NCBI GenBank assembly: GCA_015277795.1
Contig: CP063848.1
Location: 4,898,001 to 4,962,000 of the forward strand
DNA: 64,000 nt
Direction: 5' to 3'
DNA from: Massilia sp. UMI-21
Lineage (GTDB): Bacteria; Pseudomonadota; Gammaproteobacteria; Burkholderiales; Burkholderiaceae_D
Shown piece after piece: positions 1 to 9,093 of this stretch. Below the pieces are notes generated by a model. The model did not search any database and was not told where the DNA came from. It saw nothing but the letters and a program-made list of their open reading frames with translations. The position numbers and the translations under genes were made by a program. Each line of letters begins with the position of its first letter. Positions within the stretch are counted from its first letter, which is position 1.

Positions 1-1012
1 GAACCTGCCGGTACTCGGCCTTGCCGTCGCCGCCGACCACCACCACGAACTTGCGGCTCTGGTCGGTGCCCACGGCACGGTCGTTGATCACGATGCTGTT
101 CTCGGCCACGCCGCTCCCCACCTGCACCCGGGCGAACAGGCCGGGGGCCAGCGCGCGCTCCGGATTGGCGAGCAGGGCGCGCATGCGCACGCTGCCGGTG
201 CGGGCGTCGAGGTGGTTGTCGACGAATTCGAGCCTGCCTTCGTGCGGGAAGCCTTCTTCGTTGGCCAGGCCGACTTTCACGACCGCTCCCTGGGCGCGCT
301 GGGCGCGGGTGCCGACGCGCAGGTAGGTTTGCTCGTCGCCGTCGAAGCTGGCGTAGATGCGGTCGAGCGAAACCACGGAAGTCAGCACGGCGCTGGCATC
401 GACCAGGTTGCCGAGGGTGATCTCGGCCTTCGACACGCGGCCGTCGATCGGCGCCAGCACCCTGGTATAGGCCAGGTTCAGGCGTGCCGCTTCGAACTGC
501 GCCTGGGCGGCGCGGGCGCTGGCCTCGAGCTCCTTCTGCGCGGCGGCTTTTTCGTCGAACTCGCGCTGGGCGATGGCTTTATCGAGCAGCAGGCGTTCGG
601 CGCGCTGCAGTTCCAGGCGCGCCAGGTCGGCACGGGCGCGCGCCGCGGTCGCGCCGGCGCCGGCGCGATCGGCTTCGGCCTGGTAGGGCCGCGGGTCGAT
701 CACGAACAGCAGCTCGCCCTTCTTCACTTCGGCGCCCGGCCTGAAATTGACGGCGGTGATGTAGCCGCTGACGCGCGAGCGGATCTCGACCATCTCGACC
801 GCCTCCAGGCGGCCCGAGAATTCCTGGGTTTCGGCCACCGGCTTTTCGATGACGACCGCCGCGGAGACCGGCGCTGCGGCCGGCGCCGCCGCCGCTGCGT
901 CCTCCTCGCTGTTGGCGTCGGCGCAGCCGGCGAGCACCGCGCCCGCCAGGCCTGCGGCTGCCAGCAGTCCGGCGAGTGTCCTTGGCTTGCCCATGTGTTG
1001 TTGGCTATTCAT
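1..1012 (-). CDS. RND efflux periplasmic adaptor lipoprotein, 3' end outside window
   Basis: Membrane-fusion (adaptor) subunit of a tripartite RND pump, expected to link an inner-membrane RND transporter to an outer-membrane channel. About 337 codons are visible; the C-terminus lies beyond base 1. The chosen ATG at 1012 opens a type II signal peptide with lipobox LAGC, so the mature protein should be lipid-anchored. An Ala/Glu-rich linker follows the Cys, then the HlyD/AcrA-type fold with a long helical hairpin. It follows the alpha/beta hydrolase-like gene (stop at 1344) on the same strand, with 331 bp between. Drug or solvent export is the family role; the substrate cannot be inferred. Confidence 0.85.
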   Translation of the reverse strand, partial: MNSQQHMGKPRTLAGLLAAAGLAGAVLAGCADANSEEDAAAAAPAAAPVSAAVVIEKPVAETQEFSGRLEAVEMVEIRSRVSGYITAVNFRPGAEVKKGELLFVIDPRPYQAEADRAGAGATAARARADLARLELQRAERLLLDKAIAQREFDEKAAAQKELEASARAAQAQFEAARLNLAYTRVLAPIDGRVSKAEITLGNLVDASAVLTSVVSLDRIYASFDGDEQTYLRVGTRAQRAQGAVVKVGLANEEGFPHEGRLEFVDNHLDARTGSVRMRALLANPERALAPGLFARVQVGSGVAENSIVINDRAVGTDQSRKFVVVVGGDGKAEYRQV

Positions 1013-1343
1013 GATCAACCTTTCTTGTTTGATGAGACAAAAAGATCCCTGTCGCCGCCGGATGCGAGCCGGAGGCGAGGAAAAAGGGGGCCTGTTCCGC
1101 GCCCGCAGGCGTGGATGGCGGATTTCTTACTGGAGAAGGGGCCGCGCGCTCAGCGCGGCCCCGGCGCGGGCGTCAACAGCGCCGCTGGCGTCGGTTTGCA
1201 GGTGCCTGGTACATACTCACCTCTTTCGAAGACGGTCCCTCACGTCGCCTCGGCGACGGCTTTTGGGAAAAACGGGGCCTCCCCCATGCGCGTGGCACGG
1301 TGGTGTTCGGAAGGCAGTGACGGTGGGTGCCGGTGCTGGGCGG
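1013..1343. other. Intergenic gap with a strong GC hairpin
   Basis: No convincing gene. Bases 1138-1162 form a perfect 10-bp GC stem with a 5-nt loop. On the minus strand, where the upstream hydrolase is transcribed toward the efflux adaptor, the stem is followed only by a short pyrimidine stretch, so it could attenuate or process the transcript rather than act as a classic terminator. A second smaller hairpin lies near 1230-1250. Confidence 0.4.
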
Positions 1344-2195
1344 TCAGCGCTCCAGCCCCGCAAGGAAGGTGGCGATTTCCGCGAGCGCGTGCACCTTGCA
1401 TGCACATTCGTTGCGCCCGTCCGGGTCTTGCAGGGGCGCCGGCGGCATGCGCCGCACCGTGGTGCGCACGCCGGCATTGATCAGTTTGGCGCCGTATTGT
1501 TCGGCCTCGTCGCACAATGGGTCGTCCTCGGCCGAGAGGATCAGGGCCGGCGGCAGGTTCTTCAGCCGGCTCGAGCGCAAGGGCGAGGCGTACGGATGCG
1601 CGCGGTCGGCGGCGTGCGGCAGGTAGCCGCGGTAGGCGGCGGCGCAGTCGCTGGTGACTTTTTCGCGGTCCGGGCACTCGTTCATCTGGCGCATCGAACA
1701 GGTCGACAGGCCCGGATCGAGCATCGGCATGATCAGGATCTGGCCGGCCAGCCTGGGGGCGGCGCGGTCGCGCGCCATCAGGGCGCAGACCGCGGCCAGG
1801 TTGGCGCCGGCCTCGATGCCCATCACCACCAGCTTCTTGCCGGACCAGCCGAGCTTCGCCTTGTTCTTCGTGGTCCACAACAGCACCGCGTGCGCATCTT
1901 CCACCGCGGCCGGGAACGGGCTGACGGTGGCCAGCGTGTAGTTCGAGGCGAGCACCGCGCGCTCTTCATTGCATTGAGCCAGGTGGCGCAGGAACTCGTC
2001 CGCTTCCTCCATGTCGCCCGAAACGAAGCCGCCGCCATGGAAGAACACGATCAGGGTGTCGCGCTTGGCCGGGGTGCTTGCCGACTTGCCGGCGGTGTAC
2101 AGGCGCGCGGCCAGCGCTCCCTGGGCCCCGGCAGCTTCCAACTCGCGCACGTCCACCGCGATGGCGGTCTGTTGCAATTCCACCACCGCGCTCAT
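1344..2195 (-). CDS. Alpha/beta-hydrolase-fold (HSL-like) protein lacking the catalytic serine
   Basis: A 283-residue protein of the hormone-sensitive-lipase/alpha-beta hydrolase 3 family. The oxyanion-hole motif HGGGF is at residues 53-57 and the acid-loop DPL is kept in the C-terminal half. The nucleophile elbow, normally GDSAG, reads GIEAG with Glu at residue 128, and no HGF-type catalytic histidine motif is visible near the C-terminus. It is therefore probably a non-catalytic member, perhaps structural or ligand-binding. The ATG at 2195 is preferred over the upstream in-frame start because it has a GGAGG-type ribosome site. Its start overlaps the stop of the small exported protein upstream (ATGA), indicating translational coupling. 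Confidence 0.8.
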   Translation of the reverse strand: MSAVVELQQTAIAVDVRELEAAGAQGALAARLYTAGKSASTPAKRDTLIVFFHGGGFVSGDMEEADEFLRHLAQCNEERAVLASNYTLATVSPFPAAVEDAHAVLLWTTKNKAKLGWSGKKLVVMGIEAGANLAAVCALMARDRAAPRLAGQILIMPMLDPGLSTCSMRQMNECPDREKVTSDCAAAYRGYLPHAADRAHPYASPLRSSRLKNLPPALILSAEDDPLCDEAEQYGAKLINAGVRTTVRRMPPAPLQDPDGRNECACKVHALAEIATFLAGLER

Positions 2196-2407
2196 CGCTT
2201 GCCTCCTTCGGGCGCCACGGCCCAGCGGTCGGCCTTGCCTTGCGGGCATGCATCGCAGCGCATCTCGACCTGCATCGAGAGCGCCTTCAGGCCGCGCGCT
2301 TCCGCGCCGGCCGCCTGCGAATAGGCGTCGGTCCCCAGCAAGCCTGCCAGCGCTACCCCGCTCAGGGCAACTGCTACCGTGGTGAAGATTCCGTCCCGCA
2401 TGCTCAT
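2192..2407 (-). CDS. Small exported or membrane-anchored hypothetical protein
   Basis: A 71-residue protein beginning MSMRDG, with one hydrophobic N-terminal segment that could be a signal peptide or anchor. The short hydrophilic tail has two cysteines spaced CDAC. No family recognised. It is first in the minus-strand run leading to the hydrolase-like protein and efflux adaptor, and it overlaps the next gene by four bases. The CxxC-like spacing might bind metal or form a disulfide, but that is a guess. An upstream in-frame start at 2461 is possible; the one chosen opens the hydrophobic segment directly. Confidence 0.55.
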   Translation of the reverse strand: MSMRDGIFTTVAVALSGVALAGLLGTDAYSQAAGAEARGLKALSMQVEMRCDACPQGKADRWAVAPEGGKR

Positions 2408-2496
2408 GGCCAGCTTCGTGTATGTCTTTACTTTATGTTGCGATGCACACACTATAGCCATGGACTACAATCAGATAAAGATGGCAATAACGAATT

Positions 2497-2520
2497 GATT
2501 GTTCAGATTACCGAACAATC
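2497..2520. promoter_or_regulatory. Candidate LysR-type operator in divergent promoter region
   Basis: A perfect 8-bp inverted repeat (GATTGTTC/GAACAATC) with an 8-bp spacer lies between the minus-strand efflux run and the LysR gene, 30 bp before the regulator's ATG. Location between divergent units and the dyad form fit a LysR-family binding site. A further GAACA half-site follows at about 2521. Confidence 0.55.
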
Positions 2521-2549
2521 GAACAGACAAGCAATACAAGGACCGGTCC

Positions 2550-3509
2550 ATGAACAAGCTCCAGGCCATGGAAGTATTCATCCATGTCGTCGACTGCGGC
2601 AGTTTCACCAAGGCTGCCGAGATGCTGAACCTGCCCAAGGCGACCGTCTCGACGCTGGTGCAGACGCTCGAGGCCACGCTGGCGGTCAAGCTGCTGCACC
2701 GCACGACCCGCCAGGTGATGATCACCTCGGACGGCGCCGCGTATTACGAGCGTTGCGTGCAGATCCTGTCGGACGTGCGCGACGCCGAGGAATCGCTGTC
2801 GCGCCACCGCCTGAGCCCGAGCGGACGCCTGCGCATCGACACGCCCACCGGCCTGGCCTCGGAAATCCTGATCCCCGCCCTGCCCGCCTTCTTCGAGCGC
2901 TACCCGGACATCACGCTGGAACTGGGCAGCACCGACCGGCCGGTCGACCTGGTCGAGGAAGGGGTCGACTGCGCGGTGCGCGGCGGCGAGCTGTTCGACC
3001 CGAACCTGATCGCGCGCCGCATCGGCGTGATCAACTTCGTCACCGCCGCCGCGCCCAGCTACATCGAGCGCTTCGGGATGCCGCAGCACCCGCGCGACAT
3101 GGAGCGCCACCGCTGCGTGAACTACTTCTCTGCCAAGACCGGCAAGATCTCCCAGTGGGATTTCACCCGCGACGGCGAGCGCATCGAGGTCACCCTGCCC
3201 GGCGCCATCGCGCTCAACGATTCGAACGCCTACGTGCACGCGGGCCTGGCGGGCCTCGGCATCATCAACATGACGGACTACCTGCTGCTGCAGCACATCG
3301 CAGCCGGGCGCATGCTGCGCGTGCTGCCCGAGTGGAGCATCGACCCGCTGCCGGTGCACGTGGTGTACCCGCAGAACCGCCACCTGTCGGCCAAGGTGCG
3401 CGTGTTCGTCGAATGGATCTCGGAGCTGTTCGCGGCGCATCCGAACCTGCGCCTGCAGGCCCCGCGGGCGGGGCTGCCGGCGGCCGAAAGCCAGGCGCGG
3501 ACGGTGTAG
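2550..3509 (+). CDS. LysR-family transcriptional regulator
   Basis: 319 residues. The N-terminal winged helix-turn-helix (about residues 1-60) contains the typical SFTKAAEMLNLPKATVS stretch. A periplasmic-binding-like effector domain follows, of the subgroup that often controls divergent efflux or redox genes. The ATG at 2550 is preceded by AAGGA and begins at the canonical MNKLQAMEVF position; the longer reading frame from 2499 would run through the operator dyad. Most likely it regulates the divergent small-protein/hydrolase/RND operon and itself. The effector is unknown. Confidence 0.9.
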   Translation: MNKLQAMEVFIHVVDCGSFTKAAEMLNLPKATVSTLVQTLEATLAVKLLHRTTRQVMITSDGAAYYERCVQILSDVRDAEESLSRHRLSPSGRLRIDTPTGLASEILIPALPAFFERYPDITLELGSTDRPVDLVEEGVDCAVRGGELFDPNLIARRIGVINFVTAAAPSYIERFGMPQHPRDMERHRCVNYFSAKTGKISQWDFTRDGERIEVTLPGAIALNDSNAYVHAGLAGLGIINMTDYLLLQHIAAGRMLRVLPEWSIDPLPVHVVYPQNRHLSAKVRVFVEWISELFAAHPNLRLQAPRAGLPAAESQARTV

Positions 3510-3541
3510 AATCGTCGCAAACAAAAACGCCGGAGACAGCC

Positions 3542-3988
3542 ATGGACCACCGTTCCCAAACACGCGACATCGACCTCCTGCTGGCGCGCTACGCCGAAAG
3601 CCACCGCCACCACACCAACGAGATCATCCACTTCGTGTGCATCCCGTTGATCGTCCTGAGCCTGCTGGGCATCCTGTGGGCGATCCATCCGCTGGTGGCC
3701 GTCGCCGCCACGCTGGCCTCGCTCTACTACTACGCCAGGCTGTCGCACGGCTTCGCCATCGGCATGGGTGCGATGAGCGCCGTCATGCTGGGCGTGCTGG
3801 CCCTGATGCCCGACATGACGGTGCTGCCGGTGTCGATCGCGGTCTTCGTGGTGGCCTGGATCGGCCAGTTCATCGGCCACAAGATCGAAGGCAGGAAGCC
3901 CTCGTTCTTCGACGATCTGCGCTTTTTGCTCATTGGGCCGCTGTTCGTGCTGTCTTTCCTGTACCGCCGCCTGAACCTCGCTTACTAG
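3542..3988 (+). CDS. Mpo1-like (DUF962) integral membrane protein
   Basis: 148 residues. The N-terminal HRHHTNEIIHF motif (residues 21-31) and a later GHKIEGR motif near the end of the membrane region supply the conserved histidines of the Mpo1/YGL010w family. Yeast Mpo1 is an Fe(II)-dependent dioxygenase in fatty-acid alpha-oxidation; bacterial roles are not established. About four hydrophobic helices are visible. It stands alone, 32 bp after the LysR gene, and is followed immediately by a palindromic repeat element that begins within its stop region. Confidence 0.8.
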   Translation: MDHRSQTRDIDLLLARYAESHRHHTNEIIHFVCIPLIVLSLLGILWAIHPLVAVAATLASLYYYARLSHGFAIGMGAMSAVMLGVLALMPDMTVLPVSIAVFVVAWIGQFIGHKIEGRKPSFFDDLRFLLIGPLFVLSFLYRRLNLAY

Positions 3989-4096
3989 TAGGGTGGACGG
4001 CTTCGCCGTCCGCGCGTTCAAGTACCGTATGCGCAATCACGGCGCGTCCATTCAAACGTGATTTGAACGCGCGGGCGGGAGACCCGCCCACCCTAC
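3988..4096. repeat. Palindromic intergenic element, copy A
   Basis: The ends are an inverted GTAGGGTGG/CCACCCTAC pair. Each arm holds its own hairpin: GGACGGC-TTC-GCCGTCC on the left and GGGCGGG-AGA-CCCGCCC on the right. Next to the hairpins come inward GCGTTCAA/TTGAACGC motifs. A roughly 40-bp unrelated core separates the arms. The same plan recurs at about 13.3, 36.6 and 44.8 kb. Confidence 0.85.
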
Positions 4097-4139
4097 GACC
4101 CGCCATGCACAAATGCCCGGGAGAACGTATACTCGCGCG

Positions 4140-5078
4140 ATGCCCTCTTCCGTCCTGTTTACCGTCGCCGCCCTGATCTGGGGGTCGACCTTCTTCGCCA
4201 TCACCCTGCAACTGGGCGAAGCGCCGCCCGCCGTCTCGGTCGCCTACCGCTTCTTCCTGGCCGCGGCCACGCTGTTTGCGATCTGCCTGGTGCGGCGCGA
4301 CAGCCTGCGGCTGCCGTTGCGCACCCACGGCTGGATGGCGCTGCAGGGCGTGCTCACCTTCTGCATCTCCTACCTGTGCACCTATCAATCCGAGCAATAC
4401 GTGGTCTCGGGCCTGGTGGCGGTGATGTTCGCGCTGATGGTGTTCTGGACGCCGCTGCTCAGCAGCCTGTTCTTCGGCACCGCCATCAACCGCCGCACCA
4501 TCGCCTGCGGCGTGGTCGCGATCGCCGGCGTCGCCCTGCTGTTCTGGCATTCGATCGGCGCCGCGTGGCGCGATTTCCAGCAGGGCGGCAGCCCCGCCTT
4601 CATCGCCGGCGTGATCCTGGCGCTGGCCGCCACCATCGCCAGTTCGGCCGGCAGCATCGTGGTCACCAAGGTGAAGGAAGAATGCGCCAACCTGCCGCTG
4701 ACCATGGCCTGGTCGATGCTGTGGGGCGCATCGATGGTGACCGTGTGGTCGCTGGCGCACGGCGACCGCTTCGTGCTGCCCGCCAGCCCGACCTACTGGG
4801 GCGGGCTGGTCTACCTGTCGATCTTCGGCTCGGTGATCGCCTTCTTCGCCTACTTCACCCTCATCGGGCGTATCGGCGCGCAGAAGACCGTGTACATCGG
4901 CGTCATCACGCCGGTGCTGTCGGTGCTGCTGTCGATCAAGCTCGAAGGCTACCGTCCCGGCCCGGTCGAATTCGCCGGCATGATCCTGTGCCTGGCCAGC
5001 GTGGCCTGGGCCCTGCGCGCGCCGGCGGCCAACAAAGTCGTATCCGCAAACCTGAACAATCCACTCGAAACGCCATGA
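4140..5078 (+). CDS. EamA/DMT-family transporter
   Basis: 312 residues with about ten hydrophobic helices arranged as two EamA repeats, each beginning with the typical small-residue-rich segment (WGSTFFAI near the N-terminus). Drug/metabolite transporter superfamily proteins in the inner membrane export amino acids, nucleosides or drugs; the substrate here is not predictable. The start at 4140 is chosen because the longer frame adds nine hydrophilic residues before the first helix. The stop overlaps the next gene's ATG (ATGA at 5075), so it is probably co-translated with the acetyltransferase. Confidence 0.85.
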   Translation: MPSSVLFTVAALIWGSTFFAITLQLGEAPPAVSVAYRFFLAAATLFAICLVRRDSLRLPLRTHGWMALQGVLTFCISYLCTYQSEQYVVSGLVAVMFALMVFWTPLLSSLFFGTAINRRTIACGVVAIAGVALLFWHSIGAAWRDFQQGGSPAFIAGVILALAATIASSAGSIVVTKVKEECANLPLTMAWSMLWGASMVTVWSLAHGDRFVLPASPTYWGGLVYLSIFGSVIAFFAYFTLIGRIGAQKTVYIGVITPVLSVLLSIKLEGYRPGPVEFAGMILCLASVAWALRAPAANKVVSANLNNPLETP

Positions 5079-5563
5079 CCACTTTCTCCATCCGTCCTGC
5101 CCAGCCCACCGACGTCGCGCACATCCATTCCATGATCCTGGAGCTGGCCGTGTTCGAGAAACTCGAACACCTGGTGGTAGCCACCGAAGACCTGCTGCAC
5201 GAAGGCCTGTTCGGCGAGCGCCCGTCCTGCGAAGCCATCATGGGCGAGGAAGACGGCGAAGTGGTCTGCTTCGCGCTGTTCTTCCATAACTTCTCGACCT
5301 TCCTCACCAAGAAGGGCCTCTACCTCGAGGACCTGTACGTGCGCCAGTCGCACCGCGGCAAGGGCTATGGCACGCAGATGCTGACCCGCCTCGCGCAAAT
5401 CGCGGTCGAGCGCAACTGCGGCCGCTTCGAGTGGTCGGTGCTGGACTGGAACGAGCCGGCGATCGGCTTCTACAAGCAGATGGGCGCGGAGATCCTGCCC
5501 GACTGGCGCATCTGCCGCCTCACCGGCGACACCCTCGACGCACTGGCCGAGCGCCGCGCCTGA
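5075..5563 (+). CDS. GNAT-family N-acetyltransferase
   Basis: 162 residues covering a single GNAT fold. The acetyl-CoA-binding motif RGKGYG and the downstream WSVLDWNEPAIGFYKQMG segment resemble the diamine/spermidine acetyltransferase (SSAT-like) subgroup, so a small amine substrate is plausible but unproven. It is translationally coupled to the EamA transporter, suggesting that one modifies and the other exports a related compound. A hairpin follows at 5588-5613. Confidence 0.85.
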   Translation: MTTFSIRPAQPTDVAHIHSMILELAVFEKLEHLVVATEDLLHEGLFGERPSCEAIMGEEDGEVVCFALFFHNFSTFLTKKGLYLEDLYVRQSHRGKGYGTQMLTRLAQIAVERNCGRFEWSVLDWNEPAIGFYKQMGAEILPDWRICRLTGDTLDALAERRA

Positions 5564-5581
5564 GCCAAACGAGCGCGCAAA

Positions 5582-5613
5582 GAAAAACCCACGGGGCCGG
5601 GAGGCGCCGTGGG
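5582..5613 (-). terminator. Rho-independent terminator, best oriented for the minus strand
   Basis: Stem CCCACGG/CCGTGGG (5588-5594 with 5607-5613). On the minus strand it is followed by a T tract (plus-strand A run 5583-5587). It would stop readthrough from the hut operon, which ends at 5863, before it enters the acetyltransferase gene, and may also help end the plus-strand transcript. Confidence 0.6.
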
Positions 5614-5862
5614 CGAACCCATTTTCGTCAAATGGGGAGGGGAGATGGTGAATCACACGTTTCTACTATAGGTGTGGATTCTTAATGATCAATTAAGCCT
5701 TACATCTGCTTACGCTTGTTACCGAGCTGTTTTTCTTGCCGTTGAAGTGATCATTCCCGAGTTCGAATTTTTCGGTTTGACGCGAGTCAAATCAAGTAGA
5801 TGTGCAGGGGATGAAGCGTCGCGGATACGCCTCATCCGCGCCTAATCTGCACCGTATCCGCT

Positions 5863-7095
5863 TCAGAATGCGACGTGCGCAGCCCGCACCACGCCGTCGT
5901 TGACGACCGTGCGGCAGGGATTCGCGCCGATGGCATACGCCAGGTCGGCCGGCCGCGCGATCTCCCACAGGGCCAGGTCGGCCCGTTTTCCGGTTTCCAG
6001 CGTGCCGATCTCGCCGTGCAGGCCGAGCGCACGCGCGGCATGGCTGCTTGCGCCCTGCAGCGCTTCCTGCGGCGTCAGGCGCCACAGGGTGCAGGCCATG
6101 TTCATGGCCAGCAGCAGCGAGGTCATCGGCGAAGTGCCCGGGTTGCAGTCGGTGGCGACGGCCATCGGGACCTTCGCCGCACGCAGCGCGGCAATCGGCG
6201 GCTGCACCGTCTCGCGCAGGAAGTAGTAGGCGCCCGGGAGCAGCACGGCCACCGTGCCGGCACGCGCCATCGCGTCGACGCCCGCCTGGCTCAGGTATTC
6301 GAGGTGGTCGGCCGACAGCCCGCCATGGCGCGCCACGAGTTCGGCGCCCTGCTGGTCCGACAGCTGCTCGGCATGCAGCTTGACCGGCAGGCCGAGTTCA
6401 CGCGCCGCGTCGAACACGCGCGCGGTCTGCGCATGGGTGAAGCCGATCGTTTCGCAGAAAGCGTCCACCGCATCGACCAGGCCTTCACGGGCCAGCTGCG
6501 GCAGCATGCGCTGGCACAGCTCGTCGACATAGGCGTCCGGACGGCCGGCGAATTCCGGCGGCAGCGCATGGGCGCCCAAAAAGGTGGTGGCGACCCGCAC
6601 CGGCAGGCGCGCCGCGACCTCGCGCGCGGCGCGCAGCATGCGCGACTCGGCTTCCAGCTCCAGCCCGTAGCCGGACTTGATCTCCAGCGTCGTGACGCCT
6701 TCCGAGAGCAGCCTGGCCACGCGCGGCAGGCTTTGCGCCAGCAAAGCATCGACGCTGGCCGCGCGGGTGGCGCGCACCGTCGACATGATGCCGCCACCCT
6801 GGCGCGCGATATCCTCGTAGGTGGCGCCGTTCAGGCGCGCTTCCCACTCGTGGCTGCGGTTGCCGGCGTGGACGATGTGGGTATGGCAGTCGACCAGGCC
6901 CGGCGTCATCCAGGCGCCGCCGCAGTCGTGCTCAAGGCGCGCCGGCGGCGCGTCGCGGCGCGCGCCGAGCCAGGCGATGCGGCCATCCTTCACGGCCAGC
7001 GCGGCATCGCGCATCTCGCCATAGCCATCGGCGGCGCCAGGCGCCATCGTGGCCAGGTGCACGTTGGTGAACAACAGGTCCGCCACGTCATTCAT
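5863..7095 (-). CDS. hutI: Imidazolonepropionase
   Basis: 410 residues, usual family length. Cytosolic metal-dependent amidohydrolase that opens imidazolone-5-propionate to N-formimidoyl-L-glutamate, the third step of histidine breakdown. The metal-site HTH is at residues 71-73, followed by HAGNRS; the later KLHAEQ and TDCNPG motifs supply other metal and substrate residues. It is the last gene of the hut operon and overlaps hutD by eight bases. The 300 bp downstream hold no gene and end at a terminator. Confidence 0.95.
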   Translation of the reverse strand: MNDVADLLFTNVHLATMAPGAADGYGEMRDAALAVKDGRIAWLGARRDAPPARLEHDCGGAWMTPGLVDCHTHIVHAGNRSHEWEARLNGATYEDIARQGGGIMSTVRATRAASVDALLAQSLPRVARLLSEGVTTLEIKSGYGLELEAESRMLRAAREVAARLPVRVATTFLGAHALPPEFAGRPDAYVDELCQRMLPQLAREGLVDAVDAFCETIGFTHAQTARVFDAARELGLPVKLHAEQLSDQQGAELVARHGGLSADHLEYLSQAGVDAMARAGTVAVLLPGAYYFLRETVQPPIAALRAAKVPMAVATDCNPGTSPMTSLLLAMNMACTLWRLTPQEALQGASSHAARALGLHGEIGTLETGKRADLALWEIARPADLAYAIGANPCRTVVNDGVVRAAHVAF

Positions 7096-7708
7096 AGGAT
7101 GCTTCGTCCTCGTCTTCTTCGTCGTGGTACCAGACGTCCACGATGTAGATGCTGCCGCGCCCCGCGTCCAGCTTCCAGGTCGAGCCGGCCTCCAGCACCA
7201 CCGCGTCGTAGCGCACCAGGCCGATACGCTCTTCTTCGTTGCGCAGTTCGAGGGAATCGCCCTCGGCCAGGAACAGCACGGTCACATCGGCGCGCGCCAC
7301 GAATGTAGAAGACACGGTGGAGTCGCCGGCCAGCCGGCGGCGCCCGAAGGTGTGGTAGCAGCGCTCGCTGCGCGTCATGACGTTGAAGTCGGTGCTGGCG
7401 CCGCGGCTGAGCTTTGCGATCACGTTCGAGGCGCCGTCGAAGGCCACCACCGGCTCGGTCTCGGTCACCATGGTCGGCTCGCCGTCGATCTCGAGCGTCA
7501 TGCCGTGGCCGTCGACCAGGGCCAGGGTGCGGTCCACGCCCGGGAACAGCGAGAACGCGCCATCCTTTTCGATGGTGGCCAGGCTCACGCGCCATTCGAA
7601 ATCCTCGAAGCCGGCATCCGGCGGCCCGATGGCGATTTCGGTCGTGCTGCCGGTGCCGTTCTTCCACGGCACCGGCGACAGTCCTGCAAACGGGATCAGT
7701 ACGGTCAT
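7088..7708 (-). CDS. hutD: HutD/Ves family cupin protein
   Basis: 206 residues with the [15 protein letters not shown] motif near the N-terminus that typifies HutD. The protein is a bicupin of no known catalytic role; in Pseudomonas it has been proposed to limit hut activity. The acidic C-terminal tail is unusual-looking but common in the family. It lies between hutF and hutI with overlaps on both sides, so it is certainly part of the operon. Confidence 0.9.
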   Translation of the reverse strand: MTVLIPFAGLSPVPWKNGTGSTTEIAIGPPDAGFEDFEWRVSLATIEKDGAFSLFPGVDRTLALVDGHGMTLEIDGEPTMVTETEPVVAFDGASNVIAKLSRGASTDFNVMTRSERCYHTFGRRRLAGDSTVSSTFVARADVTVLFLAEGDSLELRNEEERIGLVRYDAVVLEAGSTWKLDAGRGSIYIVDVWYHDEEDEDEASYE

Positions 7709-9093
7709 GGGCCCACCTCACTAGATTTGCGCAATTCAATCATGGCCTGGCGATAGCGTTGCCTGACCGCGTCCTGCGCCACGTGGCGCCCGTCCTGCAC
7801 CACCCAGCGCCCGCCGCACAGCACCTCGCGTACCAGGTTGTCGTTACCGCAGAACAGGAAGCGGCCGAGGACATCGGTGTCGGGCACGCCGTCCAGGTTC
7901 GGATGGCCGCCATCCAGCACCAGCAGGTCGGCGCGCAGGCCTTCCGCCAGCGCCCCCACCTTGCGCCCCGCCGCCTGTGCGCCGCCGCGCAGGGCGGCCT
8001 GCCACAGGTACTGGCCGACATCGCGCTGCCCTTCGGTGAACGCGATGTTGCGGCGCTGGTGCGCCAGGCGCTGGCCATACTCCAGCCAGCGCAGTTCCTC
8101 GACCGGGCTTTGCGACACATGGCTGTCGCTGCCGATGCCGAAACGCCCGCCAAGCGCGATGAAGCGCTGCAGCGGGAACAGGCCGTCGCCCAGGTTGGCC
8201 TCGGTGGTCGGGCACAGGCCGGCGACCGCGCCGCTGCGCGCGATCGCCTGGATTTCCTCGTCGTTCAGGTGGGTCGCGTGCACCAGGCACCAGCGCCCGT
8301 CCACCTCGACCTGCTCCATCAGGTATTCGACCGGGCGGCGGCCCGAGAACGCGATGCTCTGCTCGATTTCAGCCTGCTGCTCGGCGATGTGGATGTGCAG
8401 CGGACGCCCGGCCGGCAGGCTGGAAACCAGTTCGCGCATCTGCCCGATGGTGGCCGCGCGCAGCGAATGCGGCGCGGCGCCGACTTCGAGCTGGCCGCCG
8501 CGCAGCGGCTGGAGCGCCTCGACGATGCCGAGGATATCGTCGACGCCCGTGCGAAAGCGCCGCTGCTCGGGGCGTAGCGGCTGTTCGCCGAAGCCGGCGT
8601 GGCTGTACAGCACCGGCAGCAGGGTCAGGCCCATGCCGGTGGCCTGGCCGGCGGCGGCGACGCGCTCGGCGGTTTCGGCCGGCCGCGCATAGGATTCGCC
8701 ATCGGGGCCGCGCTGCAGGTAGTGGAATTCGCACAGCGAGGTGTAGCCGTGGCGCAGGCATTCGACGAACAGCTGGGCGGCGACGGCCTCGATCTGGTCG
8801 GGAGTGATGCGCGCCGCGAAGCGGTACATCAGGTCGCGCCAGGTCCAGAAGCTGTCGGGACCGCAGTCCGGACCATCCGCCGCACGCTCGGTGAGCCCGC
8901 CCAGCGCGCGCTGGAAGGCGTGCGAGTGCAGGTTGACCATGCCGGGGATGACGTAGTCGGCGCGCGCTACCCCCAGGGGCGGCGCGGCCTGTGCCTCGAC
9001 GCGGGTCAGGTCGCCCTGCGCATCCCATTCGAGCAGCACGTCGCGCCGCCAGCCCTCGGGCAGCAATGCATGGCGCGCGAACAGGGCTCTCAT
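7705..9093 (-). CDS. hutF: Formimidoylglutamate deiminase
   Basis: 462 residues. Amidohydrolase that deiminates N-formimidoylglutamate to N-formylglutamate and ammonia, which commits this organism to the five-step pathway. The metal motif NLHSHAFQRAL is in the N-terminal quarter, HIAEQ and GSDSHVS in the C-terminal half. The ATG at 9093 overlaps the stop of hutG; upstream sequence in the same frame is hutG read out of frame. The stop overlaps hutD by four bases. Confidence 0.93.
   Translation of the reverse strand: MRALFARHALLPEGWRRDVLLEWDAQGDLTRVEAQAAPPLGVARADYVIPGMVNLHSHAFQRALGGLTERAADGPDCGPDSFWTWRDLMYRFAARITPDQIEAVAAQLFVECLRHGYTSLCEFHYLQRGPDGESYARPAETAERVAAAGQATGMGLTLLPVLYSHAGFGEQPLRPEQRRFRTGVDDILGIVEALQPLRGGQLEVGAAPHSLRAATIGQMRELVSSLPAGRPLHIHIAEQQAEIEQSIAFSGRRPVEYLMEQVEVDGRWCLVHATHLNDEEIQAIARSGAVAGLCPTTEANLGDGLFPLQRFIALGGRFGIGSDSHVSQSPVEELRWLEYGQRLAHQRRNIAFTEGQRDVGQYLWQAALRGGAQAAGRKVGALAEGLRADLLVLDGGHPNLDGVPDTDVLGRFLFCGNDNLVREVLCGGRWVVQDGRHVAQDAVRQRYRQAMIELRKSSEVGP

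Noticed and set aside
5690..5862. Near-palindrome CTTAATGATCAATTAAG and AT-rich stretch after hutI
   Set aside because: Could be a regulatory site, but it lies downstream of both flanking genes and has no obvious target.
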